Shown here: positions 36,349-49,400 of the stretch, in pieces
Layout of the letters: each line of letters starts with the position of its first letter
Position numbering within the stretch: the stretch's first letter is position 1
DNA from: Pomacea canaliculata
Taxonomy: Eukaryota; Mollusca; Gastropoda; Architaenioglossa; Ampullariidae
Assembly: GCF_003073045.1 (NCBI RefSeq)
Contig: NC_037591.1
Location: forward strand, 41,801,883 to 41,865,882
DNA: 64,000 nt
Reading direction: 5' to 3'
The notes under the pieces: generated by a model
Seen by the model: only the letters and a program-made list of their open reading frames with translations
What the model was told of the DNA's origin: nothing
Database searches by the model: none
Translations under genes and position numbers: made by a program

Positions 36349-39300
36349 TTAAATGCATTGAAATACATTAAATTTCGAGAAACCTTTGAACTCGGTGATC
36401 TTATACTCGTGCGATGACTTCCTATTATTCATTAACATCCCAGAATCGGACAGTAGGCAGACGCACCCTGTTGTTGTTACTATTGGGTACATCTAGCATC
36501 CAATACTCATTGGTAGCAGGTGACATTAGTCCGTTTGTATTCTGAGAAGGTCCGTCCATCTACCTTCTGGGGTGAGAACAAAATGCAAAACATTTGGTGT
36601 AATTGTCATTCAAAGTGTGACATTTGCACTAAGTTCTAATAAAAACATAACTAGTTAAGTCTTGTCAACAAATAGTTACCGATTTCTCACGATTACAACT
36701 TAAAAGTTTTAATGCTGAAAACAACTCAGAAAATCGTTTAAGAATAAAGGTTGAGTGGAAGAATATTTTCTACAAAATAATTGTAATGTCTTAATATTCT
36801 CAGGTCAGGAGATGTCTCTCAGTAAATTTAATAGTTTAATTGTTTCACCTGTTTATTTGTGTGTGTGTGTTTGCTTGTTTGGTTGTTTGGCTGGTTGGTT
36901 TGTTCTTGTTTATTTTTCACCACATCAGTGGAAGGTAATGCGTTGTGGCTAGTGTTCCTTAGAAAGAAAAGTATGAGATACATGTTATTACTCTATGCTA
37001 TGAAAATTAAAAAAAGTGCTGATTTTTATCAGTTTTCAGTGCATTTGTTAAGGTTTAGACACCTTCGTGCTGCTGGGCTCTGTCACCTATAAACGACTAT
37101 TGGACGAGTTCTTTCGCCTGCTTCTACTTTTTTTTATTTGTGTACTGCAATGAAGGTGTCAACATTGACACTACATTATGAGTCAGAAATGTTCTCAAGG
37201 TCTCTAGGGCTGGACTTTTGAAATAACTAGGTAAAGCATACTAGTACAACATACTAGCTACTCAAATCTTAATACATTCCTTTTCTTAATACTTTATATA
37301 TTTTCTTCCGATATATTTATTAATATTCACAAAAATTCGCACACAAATTCGTAATGTTACCTTGGTGTAATCTTCATGGAACGCTGCTTGCAGACACGTT
37401 TAGCTTTTGCTGCAAAATTATTAAAAAATTACTGGCAGTCAAAGTCAGAAAGCATATTGATGTGAGTTAGATGTCCACTATCTGTACATGCCAGGACAAC
37501 AACCATCATCACCATAAAAACAAAACTGAGAACTGTCAGGTCAGTGGCTTATCTGTGTACATGTCTAGAGGTGTTGGATGGCTGCAACATGTAACAACGG
37601 TTTCCACAGTGACTGAGGTGAGCCGCAGCGTGCAATGGTAGGTCAGCTCACTCTTGCTTACTTTCACCAGCCACCTCCTTCCTTTCCTGGCCTCCCTCCA
37701 CAATCGTTTATAGTGTGTGGTCAGTCACGTGGTGTGTGGTCAGTCACGTGGTGTGTGGTCAGTCACGTAGTGTGTGGTCAGTCACATGCAAAATTAAATC
37801 GAAAAGAAGAGCCATCGGGGAGGTGATTGTGACTATTGATAGTTACGATCACATGTTGTAGACTAGAAGTCAGAGCACAGACATATGTTGTGTCCTTATT
37901 TCTGTGTTAGCAAGCAATAAAATGTCCTTCCCCCAGGAGAATAGAATGAATACTACTATGAAGGTTGGAACCTGGAAACAAAGCCTGTTCAGCAGGTTTT
38001 TTTCTTTTGTCGCTGTTGTTACAATTTGCAAATGCTTTGGTTGTACATGGTGACTGCCAGTTATTCAAGCTATAATCCCATGTTTTCCGTGTAATGAAAT
38101 TACATTTCAAATTCCGTTTAATGTGCTTCTCTTAAACCATCCAGATGCACAATCACATGAATAGGGGCATCATACAGACAACGTTTTGACTCTCATTTTT
38201 CGTCAAGTTATCATTATTTCTTTATCTTTTATGTCAAGACTTGAAAGTAGGCGTGTTTAAAATATAAGACTACAGCGAGTGGTGATACAGGTGAAAATGT
38301 TACAGACACTAGAAACCACCAGGTGTGGCAAGAAAGTGTGAGTTAGGTGTAAGGTGAGGTGTTAGGCTATGGTGACAAGAAGACACGTCAGCATGTGTGT
38401 CACCAAACTTACTTTTGACGTCGTCAGCTAAAGCACACACGTCATCTCGGAAGCAACAAGGAGACACGTCACATGGGTAGCCGGTTTTGACGCACTGAAA
38501 CCGAACCAAACACATCATTAGTTGAAGTCGGTGATGAAGACATTAAAGTGTTGGACGGATGAGAGCTACACCCTGTCTAGAAGATTGCTTGTCTGGAACA
38601 GACTCTATGGTGTTTTACTCTTATTGTAACAACTTTCATGATTTCTCTTGATTAATTTTGTCTTTTTATATCACTCGTGTTGAAATTGTCATGTCCTGTA
38701 AGGAACCTGTCCTTCGTCCTAATAATAAACTAAAATCTTAACGATGCACATGTTGAACCACAATGTGCATACACTAGGTCACAGTGAAGAAGATCAGATG
38801 TGCTGACATCCAAGGATCTGTACCTGCCATAAGAGAGTCACATCATCCTACAAGTTAAATACTGGAGCTGCTGAAAGTTTAGAATTTCATGTTGCATCTT
38901 GCACTTAAAAATATGGGCGACTGGTGCTAAACTGACCTTCTAGTCTCAGTGTAAGGTTTTACCAAATACTAACACAAACTTAGGATGTCTCCTAGTTGCT
39001 AGATGTCCACTAGTTGTCTGTCAATGGCTGTGGTTTTCTTCTATTTGACAGATGAAATGTCCTTGTCAGCTTCAGAGGATTTATGACCTCAGTAACATTA
39101 TACACGTTCTCAATTTGAAAATGTTCTTCTTAAATGTTAATGTGAAGAGTAAATTATACTTCAGTAATATGTGGATAATGGTGGTCACGGAGAGTGACAA
39201 AGCATACATGTTGAGGGACAGTTGCGTGGCCGTTGTGATGTTTCTCCGGTTACTGCGGTTTGGGATCAGACGTTACGTTCCATATACTTATTTCTCAGTT

Positions 39301-39653
39301 CACTGCCGCTGCAAGCGAGGCTCTGGATTTTTCGCGGTATTGACTGTAGGGAGGATGTTTGACATGAAGCTGGCCACAATGGCTAACTTTTTTAAAATGA
39401 TTTCTGCAGAGACTGCTTAAGAAGACATAAAAACATTAGAGTATTTAATATACTCTGTAAAGCCTGTTCCTGTATCTTAATAACTGTTGTAGCAATTACA
39501 GAGTCTCATCATATCTAACTATCAAGAACCTACTAGAAATGTCCTTACTGATGGAAATTGACGGAGATGGTGATGGTGGATGTTTCTTGCTTCCAGTGTT
39601 ATGAAAAGCAGCAAGCAGACGACAACTAGGTACAACCGTGTTTGCTTAGTCAT
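36349..39653 (-). CDS. secreted His-rich/ICK-like peptide precursor, gene 5
   Basis: Exon 1 39653-39549 (35 codons), exon 2 38494-38413, exon 3 36467-36349. The His run is shortest here, N-I-H4, and the following residues are LRQFPS instead of RLAQS. The signal peptide carries an extra Cys (VVVCLLLF), as in gene 7. Exon 2 keeps C-x6-C-x4-CC-x5-C and has a longer tail after the fifth Cys (ALADDVK), giving an eight-residue loop before C-V-C. Exon 3 ends Q-C-I and TAA; AATAAA is at 36289-36294. About 101 residues, 8 cysteines outside the signal peptide. Intact frame and canonical splice sites; probably functional. Confidence 0.75.
37713..37788. repeat. 19-bp minisatellite, gene 5 intron 2 (4 copies)
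   Basis: Two copies with CACGTG, one CACGTA, one CACATG. Confidence 0.88.
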
Positions 39654-40113
39654 CGTGATTGATAGACCACTTGGTTTAAGATCTCTTCAGAAAAAATAAT
39701 CACATTACATTATTTTAATCTTATCAGTACTAATCAACGTTAAATAAGGTGTGGAAAATGTGGAAAAGAACTTTTACCTAGTATGGAAAACATTTGTTCA
39801 GTCAAATATTCAGTGAAACGGAGGATTCAAAGTACAAAGGATAAAATATATCAGTCAATAAATAAGCCTAATAATACTAGTCTTGACAAAACTGTTAGCC
39901 ACATCATAAGAAGTGTAAGCAGTGGGATTATTTATGTGCTAGTGCATCACGACACTCACATACAACGAGTTAAGCAAGAAACACACACAACTGTGCTTTT
40001 GTCTACTTGCGTTTAAAGCCAGTAACGGCGATGTTAACCTCGACAGATTTCGTCGTTAGGTTGTCGCTGTCTGTAGTGTGGGGAAGACAACTGTTTAAAT
40101 AGACGTCGCTAGT

Positions 40114-40125
40114 CACGTGACGTCA
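40114..40125. promoter_or_regulatory. composite E-box/CRE upstream of gene 5
   Basis: Exact CACGTGACGTCA, 461 bp before the ATG. Confidence 0.5.
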
Positions 40126-41356
40126 GCGCGAAGCTCAGTCATCTTCCGTTGTCGACGTGGCTGTTATTAAAGAATAAAGTTTTAACAGAAGTTAAAGGAC
40201 TAGTAGGGTGCAATATCTATCTACAGACTTAGCTAAGAGCGGTGTATGATTCATGATGAATACACTACTTTTGTTTTTTAATCTTTTGCCTACAAACCTC
40301 ACAATCACAATAAAATGTCAAAATGTAGAGTTCTAACTTTGGACGTGGCCTTCACACCTTTAATGTCTTTCTTTGCAATCCTGACTCAGTCTTGTCATCC
40401 TCTTTCTGTGCCAGGTGATGTTCGAGTTCGTGTGTTTCGAGAATGAAAGCGGGGACTGTTGACACATATTTTATTTAATAAAGTATTTCAGCCCTAGTAG
40501 TCCTTTGAATAACAACGTATAAAAGAAATTCTTCAGAGTAAAGAGTAGGATTCACTTGAATCTCGTCTCTGTTCGCGTTTGTTCATATGGGAAAAGTTGA
40601 AGGTTTTGTAGCATGATGTGTTTAAGAAGAGAAATGACATAGGACTCTTTCGTTTACTTAGACGAAGTCTCGTTCTCCGTCACGTGACCTTATGACATGT
40701 GACCAAGACTGCTTACCAAGTGAAACAGACTGTTTTCTATAATTTTTAAAACTATGCTTTGAAAAGTTCACTTTAAAACATGAATGAACTCACGTGACAC
40801 CACCGATGACGACGTGAAATCTTCACAAAGACCTCAGACACTTCCTGTACGTCACTGACTGACGTCACACCCAGACTGACGTCACACCCAGACTCGTGTG
40901 CTTGACCATTTCGGGAAGCTATGGCGGTTACTCGGCGGAAGGACACAACGGTCGATTTCACTGGAGTTTTTTCGTTTTTTATAAACACCGGCAACCGACA
41001 TAGTGCTAATAAGTGGTTTAGTAAAAGATTCTAACTATTCATTTACTAGTTGTGATAATAGTTTGGGGTATTTTCGTTATTTCCAAACCCACTGGAAGAT
41101 CGTCTATGGTGAAAGAAGGAAGGCGTGCATGTCGTAAGGGAGGTGGGTGAAGTTGTAACCATCCACCGGCAGCAGGAGGCAGCAGCAGTGTTCTCGTTGC
41201 TGCTGAGGATAAAGTGTAATTTTAGATATTAAAGAAACAAAACCAACAGAGATGGAGAGAAAATATAAGAGAATATACAAAATCAAAGAGGCACAAGAAG
41301 GCCTCTTCCTCTCTTTATTATTCTTCACAAAATGATCTTCCCTCTAGTCCAGTGGC
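40126..41356. other. intergenic region between genes 5 and 6
   Basis: The part from about 40190 to 40500 is shared with the upstream regions of genes 6 (42915 on) and 8 (56690 on) and defines a second class of upstream sequence. The rest is unique apart from the CRE block at 40835. No gene is supported; the open frames at 40773-40994 and 41104-41328 (minus) lack recognisable motifs. Confidence 0.5.
40835..41015. promoter_or_regulatory. CRE-containing promoter-like block, copy 2
   Basis: Two TGACGTCA sites in a 17-bp tandem duplication (ACTGACGTCACACCCAG, about 40857-40890), then TATAAA at about 40980 and the conserved CAACCGACATAGTGC. Paralogue of 2095-2285, where only one CRE is present. 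Confidence 0.4.
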
Positions 41357-41592
41357 ACTTAATATGCACAACAACGGCTTTATTTGAGTCACAAATTCCG
41401 AACAAAACCTCTATAAAATTTTTTTATCAATCTTTACCAATCGATTAGTTTTTATATATTTATATATCTCAACTTATTAATTACATTCTGACATTTTAAC
41501 TGTATTAAGAGAAAAAAAAGCAACTCATAAAAACTTTAAAAAGACTTAGAGAAACAAAAAGATTCAAACAATTAGAAACTCAAAAACAAAAC
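41357..41592 (-). repeat. inverted fragment of the intergenic module
   Basis: Reverse complement of about 4392-4632, including its AATAAA. It abuts directly the 3' side of exon 2 of gene 6, where intron 2 should be, so it marks an inversion or template-switch breakpoint that removed exon 3 of that gene. Confidence 0.8.
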
Positions 41593-41620
41593 ACGTCAGC
41601 AAGTGTGTCACCAAACTTAC

Positions 41621-42447
41621 TTTTGACGTCGTGAGCAACAGCGCATACGTCTTCTCGGAAGACACGTCACATGGATAGCCGGTTTTGACGCACTGAAACC
41701 GAACCAAACACATCATTAGTTGAAGTCGGTGATGAAGACATTAAAGTGTTGGACGGATTAGAGCGCAACTCTGCCTAGAGGATTGCTTGTCTGGAAAAGA
41801 CTCTAGGGTGTTTTGCACTTATTGTAACAACCTTCTTTCAATTTCTTTCTCAGTTCACTGCCCGCTGCAAGCGAGGCTCTGGATTTCTCGCGGTCTTCAC
41901 TGTAGGGAGGATGTTGGACATGAAGCTGGCCACAATGGCTAACACCACATTCTTGTGGCATCTTCGTGTTTTAGCGACACCAGACTTTTACACCAGACAT
42001 CAGCAGCGATAGCAATCAGTGTCCTTCACATCACTCTCCTGCTTGTAAGGTCCTTCACCACTGCGCATACGTGTCATATCTTCCCAGTCGCCCACCGGAA
42101 GATGAAGTATTTTGTGCAAAACATTTTGTATTACACGATTATGTATACTTTCTTACTTCGAACATTGAAACCTTTATTTAAATGATTTCTACAGGGTCTG
42201 AGTAAGAAGGCATAACAACATTAGAGTATTTAATATACTTTGTAAAGCCTGTTGCTGTATCTTAATAACTATAGTATCAATTACAGAGTATCATTATATT
42301 TAGCTATCAAGAACCTTCTAGAAATGTCCTTACTGATGGACTTTGAGCCAGACGGAGATGATGGTGATGGTGAATGTGTCTCGCTTCCAGTGTTATGAAA
42401 AGCAGCAACAAGACGACAGCTAGGTACAACCGTGATTGTTCAGTCAT
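41621..42447 (-). pseudogene. His-rich/ICK-like peptide gene 6, truncated pseudogene
   Basis: Exon 1 (42447-42334, 38 codons) is intact, with MTEQ instead of MTKQ and H-I-H5-L. Exon 2 (41692-41621) keeps acceptor and donor but has a 10-base deletion that removes both central cysteines and shifts the frame. Intron 2 beyond about 41593 and the whole of exon 3 are missing, replaced by an inverted fragment of intergenic sequence. Intron 1 is also much shorter (about 640 bp). With the damaged promoter motif this copy cannot make the normal peptide. Confidence 0.85.
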
Positions 42448-42836
42448 CGTGATTGATAGACCGCTTGGTTTAAGATTAAAAAAAATCACATTACATTATT
42501 TTCATCCAGTCAGCACTCATCAATGTTAAATAAGGTTTTGAAAATATGGAAACGAACTTTTACCTTGTATGCAAAACTGTTGTTCAGTCAAATCTTCACT
42601 AAAAAGGAAGATTCAAAGTACAAAAATATAAAATATATCAGTAAATAAATAATCCTAATAATACTAGTACCATTACACTCACATACAACGAGTTAAGCAA
42701 GAAACACACACAACTGTGCTTTTGTCTACTTGCGTTTAAAGCCAGTAACGGCGATGTTAACCTCGACAGACGTCGTCGTTAGGTTGTCACTGTCTGTGGT
42801 GTGGGGAAGACAACGGTTAGTACCGACGTCGATAAT

Positions 42837-42848
42837 CACGTGTTGTCA
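42837..42848. promoter_or_regulatory. decayed E-box/CRE upstream of pseudogene 6
   Basis: Reads CACGTGTTGTCA: the E-box remains, the CRE has lost its CG centre. Confidence 0.5.
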
Positions 42849-42849
42849 G

Positions 42850-44880
42850 CGCGAAGCTCAGTCATCTTCCGTTGTCGACGTGGCGGTTATCAAAGAATCA
42901 AGGTTTAACAGAAGTTAAAGGACTGGTAGTGTGCAATATCTATCTATAGACTTAGCTAAGAGCGGTGTTTGATTCATGATGAATACACTATACTCTTCTC
43001 CCTGATGAATATACTACTTTTATTTTTTAATAATTTTCCTAAAAATATCGATCTTTAAAAAAGTCAAAATGTACAGGTCAGTTGTACTCGTAATTACCAG
43101 AAGTTCCGAGTTGTAACTCTGGCCGTGGCCTTCACACCGTTAATGTGTTTCTGTACAATCCTGACTTTAGTCTTGTCATCCTCTTTCTGTGCTGGTTGAA
43201 GTTTGAATTTTTGTGTGTCGAGAATGAAAGAGGGGACTGTTGGCACATATTTTAGTGAATAAAGTAATTTCGCGCACCAGTAGTCCTTTAAATAGCTACT
43301 TATTACTGAAATTTGTCAGATTGTGTCCCCGTGTCTTCTGTTTTCTATTACAATTTTTACATCCCTAATCAACTCTTTTATTTCCAATTTTAATTTTACT
43401 GGATAGACATACTTGATTCTATTTAAACCTTATTATGGAATGCGACTTTCTCAGTGAGTTTAGACACTAACCTGCTGTGATTCAGATTATGCTTGCCTAG
43501 TAATTTATTTTAAAAAAGCTATATTATTAATTGTATTTATTAACAAATTTGAATACACGTACTCACGAAACTACTGAGTTTATTAAGTCCGTAGGATGCT
43601 ATTTAGTCACTTCTTGGTGCCAATAGAAGGATAAATAAATGTGTAGGAAAGATCATAACGGGGCCTGGTAAGATTCCAACGGTTGAATCCGTACTGACAA
43701 CTACAAATACTGTTTTAGCATTCGGATTCTTACAAATGTATTTACTTCACTCTGTTGATACTTGAAACTTTACCAGTGGACCATACTGGGACTGACAAAC
43801 TATTTCTTAGTACAAGAAACACTTAATAGAAGCCGCAGTCACACAAAACAAATCTCTACACTGTATTTTATTGCAATAATTAATAATCAATCGTGCTCCT
43901 GACATGAATAGTTAGGTCACGTGATGTTCCTCTATAAACCTTTCTCAGTGATGAGATTGTAGTATATTGTATAGTATATTTATGATGAAGTATGCTAGTA
44001 ACACACCAGCCTATGTCCCTACAAGCGAGTCTTGGCCAACAATTCCGTTCACAACAGTCAGAACTCAGTAAGGGGAGTGTACTGCTGCTGTCAGAGTATT
44101 TATCTGCGTAGTTGTTCCCCTTTGACTGTAACAAGCGACTGTGACAGTAATCCTTTTTGAGAGGCTGAGTTGTTTCTGTGTGTGTCTTGTTTGACTCTGT
44201 GGTGCTACCCCTGACCAGACTTGTTAGAAGAGTGGAATGTCTTCACTTGAGAACCTGTTGTCTCAAACACTTTTGTTTTTGATTTTGTAATTGTTTGCAT
44301 CTTTTTGTGTCTCTAAGTCTTTTTAACGTTCTTAGGAGTTTTTTTTCGCATAATACTACTAAAATGGCAGAATGTAATTAATAAGTTGGGATATATAAAT
44401 ATATAGAAAAACGTAAAACATCAGATTTTATATATGATATGGTATATTCTTTACTAGTTATTCTACTGTCGTAGAACATCTGACAATACGGATAATAGAA
44501 TGCACACAAGTAAACATACAATCCACCTTGTGTGTTTACCACAAGAGTGAAGTTTTAAAAAAGGAATTAAAAAATGCTGACTAAAATATTTGTTATCAGA
44601 AAAAATGAGCTTTTTTAATGTTCAAAGAATCAGACGGACAGGCTTCACTTAGCGGTGTTTAAAGATATTTTTCCTGATTAGTTTCCATAGCCTATTTAGG
44701 TTTATACAATGTCAAAATATAAAATAATGTGGACATTTGTGTCTTGCAGACAACAGAGAAAAAAACGCCTTTCAAGTCCTTGCATGGGAGAGAAATTGAA
44801 ACAGGCGCTTTCCTTGAAAATTATACACACAGAAAAGAGAGAGAGTCCGGGCATACAGAATACACACACAGAATAACGCA

Positions 44881-44955
<75 letters not shown>

Positions 44956-46360
44956 ACTCACACACACTCACACACACTCACACACTCACACACACTCACA
45001 CACACTCACATACACTCACACACACTCACACACACTCATAAACTGACCCACTTACACACACACTCACACACACACAAGAGAGAGGACGAGTACATACACA
45101 GCCGCTCTAACAATCAAACAAAGTAAAAAGAATATAAAGAGAGTGTTGAGGAAGAGAGTAAAGAGAGATGACTAGTGTGTGCAACACAAAGTTGCTAATT
45201 TTTCTCCATCTTCTGCAGTGAAAGACTCAAACGCCAACAACCTGCTTCCTGTGGAACAAGTTCCTTGTGCTGCAACACTTGCTTTGAGACATTTGAAGAG
45301 GTCAGTAGACAGATTGCTTGGCTTCCCTTGTTTATCTTGAGTTCCACTTTTTATAGTGTGACACTATGTTGATATCTGGTGTGTGTTTAGTTTGACATTT
45401 TAGCACTATCTAACGGTAAATGGTTTCTATAAAGTATCCATAGGCTATACAACAGTCTACTTGTTTTATTTACCAACATCTAAGAGGAATGGTTCACGGT
45501 AATCAGCAATGATCGACGTGGTAGTTTCTTTACATGATGACAATAGAGGTTGACATTAATCGTTTGCTCTTACATGATTTCGAATGATGACTGGGTATTT
45601 TGTGTTTCTTGACACAGATGCTATTTAAATATATTTTAAACACTGTAAAGGAAGTGTACGTGGTACAGCGATGGCTAAGTGGACATGGACACAAACAAAG
45701 GAGAAAAAAACCCAGACATGTATTTTTCTTTCGACTTGCGCCAAATGACTTCGATATTTACCTCGAAAGAGACTTTAGGTCACCTGCTCTCCTTCTGAGG
45801 TGTCGAGAGCCTAATTATAAAAAAAAGACGCCACTGGTCACGTGATACCAACAAATTTACAGCAATTTGTTGTGTTTGTTATCACACCAGCCTTAGCTCC
45901 TTGTCAAGGATGTTCCTCCAGTTAGCACTTTAGCAGTCAGTGAACGCTTCTAACAGAAATCACGATAGTTTTACCTGAGGACACCTTTAATATTAATTTC
46001 TTTTTACCTCAACTGCTTGCCAAAGTATATTGCAGGCTATAATTCCAAATAGAGTTTTGGTCCTCAATATTTTACTAAACCATCATTAACATTCATCTTT
46101 TAGCTTTGAACGATTTCTGTTGCTCAGGTGATAAGAGTGAGGAGGTGGGGGGGGGTGTGACTGGAAAGGCGGAACTTGAATTCAGTCAAACGTGACTGGC
46201 TGATGACACTGTGGTGTTATGTTCTGTCATACAACCAGCCTCTCAAACAAATTTTTGAGATTTATGTTCTGCAGTATGTCTTTCTCGTTCTGAGTAATTT
46301 TGAATTTTGTCAGACACACAGACATTAGTCACAAAAGTCACACAAGACCAGTTTGCTGTT
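42850..46360. other. intergenic region between genes 6 and 7
   Basis: Contains the E-box/TATA pair (43918-43938), empty sites for the MITEs found in other units (43711-43718 and 44469-44476), a long CA-rich microsatellite and, from about 45640, sequence like that at 12190 and 20630. No protein gene is seen. The open frame at 44729-45046 is mostly CA-repeat translation. Confidence 0.55.
44882..45075. repeat. (CA)n and (CACACT)n compound microsatellite
   Basis: Pure CA to about 44948, then CACACT/CACACACT variants to about 45075. Confidence 0.95.
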
Positions 46361-46427
46361 AGTGGAATTTATTTTATTGTTGAATTTCTTGAACAAACAC
46401 AGCAATTGAGAAATACAGAAAAATTCT

Positions 46428-49400
46428 TTAAATGCATGAAAATACAATAAATTTAGAGACACCCTTGAAATCAGTGATCTTATACTCGTGCGATGACTTC
46501 CTATTATTAGTTGACATCCCAGAATCGGACAGTAGGCAGACGCACCCTGTTGTTGTTACTATTGGGTACATCCAGCATCCAATACTCATTGGTAGCAGGT
46601 GACATTAGTCCGTTTGTATTCTGAGAAGGTCCGTCCATCTACCTTCTGGCGTGAGAACAAAATGCAAAACATTTGGTGTAATTGTCATTCAAAGTGTGAC
46701 ATTTGCACTAAGTTCTAATATAAACATAACTAGTTAAGTCTTGTCAACAAATAGTTACCGATTTCTCACGATTACAACTTAAAAGTTTTAATGCTGTAAA
46801 CAACTCAGAAAATCGTTTAAAAATAAAGGTTGAGTGGAAGTAATATTTTCTACAAAATGTTTGTAATGTCTTAATGTTCTCAGGTCAGTTGATGTCTCTC
46901 AGTAAATTTAATAGTTTAATTGTTGCACCTGTTTATTTGTGTGTGTGTGTTTGCTTGTTTGTTTGTTTGGCTGGTTGGTTTGTTGTGGGTTTTTTTCACC
47001 ACATCAGTGGAAGGCAATGCGTTGTGGCTAGTGTTCCTTAGAAAGAAAAGTATGAGATACATGTTATTACTCGAGGCTATGAAAATAAAAGAAAGTGCTG
47101 ATTTTTATCAGTTTTCAGTGCATTTGTTAAGGTTTAGACACCTTCGTGCTGATGGGCTCTGTCACCTATAAACGACTATTGCACCAGTTCTTTCGCCTGC
47201 TTCTACTTTGTTTATTTGTGTACTGCGATGAAGGCGTCAACATTGACACTACATTATGAGTCAGAAATGTTCTCAAGGTCTCTCGGGCTGGACTTTTGAA
47301 AGAACTAGGTAAACCATACTAGTACAACATACTAGCTACTCAAATCTTAATACATTCCTTTTCTTAATCGTTTATATATTTTTCTTACGATATATTTATT
47401 AATATTCACAAAAATTCGCACACAAATTCGTAATGTTACCTTGGTGTAATCTTCATGGAACGTCGCTTGCAGACACGTTTAGCTTTTGCTGCAAAATTAT
47501 TAAAAAAATCACTGGCAGTCAAAGTAAGAAAGTATGTTGATGTGAGTTAGATGTCAACTATCTGCTCATGCTCGCACCACAATATTTAGCATCTTAAAAA
47601 AAAATAAAAAGTGTCAGGTCAGTGGCTTATCTGTGTACATGACTAGAGGTGTTGGATGGCTGCAACATGTAACAACGGTTTCCACAGTGACTGAGGTGAG
47701 CCGCAGCGTGCAATGGTAGGTCAGCTCACTCTTGCTTACTTTCACCAGCCACCTCCTTCCTTTCCTGGCCTCCCTCCACAATCGTTGATAGTGTGTGGTC
47801 AGTCACGTGGTGTGTGGTCAGTCACGTGGTGTGTGGTCAGTCACGTGGTGTGTGGTCAGTCAAATGGTGTGTGGTCAGTCACGTGGTGTGTGGTCAGTCA
47901 CGTGGTGTGTGGTCAGTCACGTGGTTTGTGGTCAGTCACATGGAAAACTAAAACGAAAAGAAGAGCCATCGGGGAGGTGATTATTGACTATTGATAGTTA
48001 CGATCACATGTTGTAGACTAGAAGTCAGAGCACAGACATATGTTGTGTCTTTATTTCTGTGTTAGTAGAATGAATACTACTATGAAGGTTGGAACCTGGA
48101 AACAAAGCCTGTTCAGCAGGTTTTTTTCTATTGTCGCTGTTGTTACAATTTGAAAATGCTTTGGTTGTACATGGTGACTGCCAGTTATTCCAAGCTAAAA
48201 GCCATGGGGATGTTTTCCGTTTAATGAAATTACCGTGTGCGGACGTTTTGCCGACCGGAGTCGGACGTTTCGCCGCATTATGAGAAATGTGTGAGCAAAC
48301 GGTTCACATGAGGAGGGATAATGAGAGAGATAGTTCCCTGATACATTGATACAGTGGCGAGAGAAATGTGTGAGCTAAGGGGCGTCCCACACTTGACTTC
48401 GGCTAAAGGTCCCGCGTGAAATGCCGAATGAAGTGCCCCGCGCCGAAACGTCCGTGTACCGAAATTACATTTCAAATTCCGTTTAATGTGTTTCTCTAAA
48501 ACCATCCAGATGCACAATCACATCAATAGGGGCATGATACAGACAACGTTTTGACTCTCATTTTTCGTCAAGTTATCATTATTTCTTTATCTTTTATGTC
48601 AAGACTTGAAAGTAGGCGTGTTTAAAATATAAGACTACAGCGAGTGGTGATACAGGTGAAAATGTTACAGACACCAGAAGGCATACAGGTGTGACAAGAA
48701 AGTGAGTCAGGTGTAAGGTGAGGTGTTACGCTATGGTGACAAGAAGACACGTCAGCAAGTGTGTCACAAACTTACTTTTGACGTCGTGAGCAACAGCACA
48801 CACGTCATCTTGGAAGCAACAAGGAGACACGTCACATGGGTAGCCGGTTTTGACGCACTGAAACCGAACCAAACACATCATTAGTTGACGTCGGTGATGA
48901 AGACATTAAAGTGTTGGACGGATTAGAGCTACACCCTGCCTAGAGGATTGCTTGTCTGGAACAGACTCTAAAGTGTTTTACTATTGTTGTAACAACCTTC
49001 ATGATTTCTCTTGATTAATTTTGTCTTTTTATGTCACTCGTGTTGAAATTGTAATGTCCTGTAAGGACACTGTCCTTCGTCCTAATAATAAACTAATAAA
49101 CTAAAATCTTAACGATGCACACGTTGAACCACAATGTGCATACACAGATGTGCTGACATCCAAGGATCTGTACCTGCCATAAGAGAGTCACATCATCCTG
49201 CAAGTGAGATACTAGAGATGCTGAAAGTTTAGAATTTCATGTTGCATCTTGCGCTTAAAAATATGGGTGACTGGTGCTAAACTGACCTTCTAGTCTCAGT
49301 GTAAGGTTTTACCAAATACTAACACAAACTTAGGATGTCTCCTAGTTCCTAGATGTCCACAAGTTGTCTTTCAATGGCTGTGGTTTTCTTCTATTTGACA

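Noticed and set aside
47713..47994. Frame with repeated VCGQSRGVWSVTW
   Set aside because: Translation of the 19-bp intron minisatellite; length follows repeat number and no start or stop is conserved.
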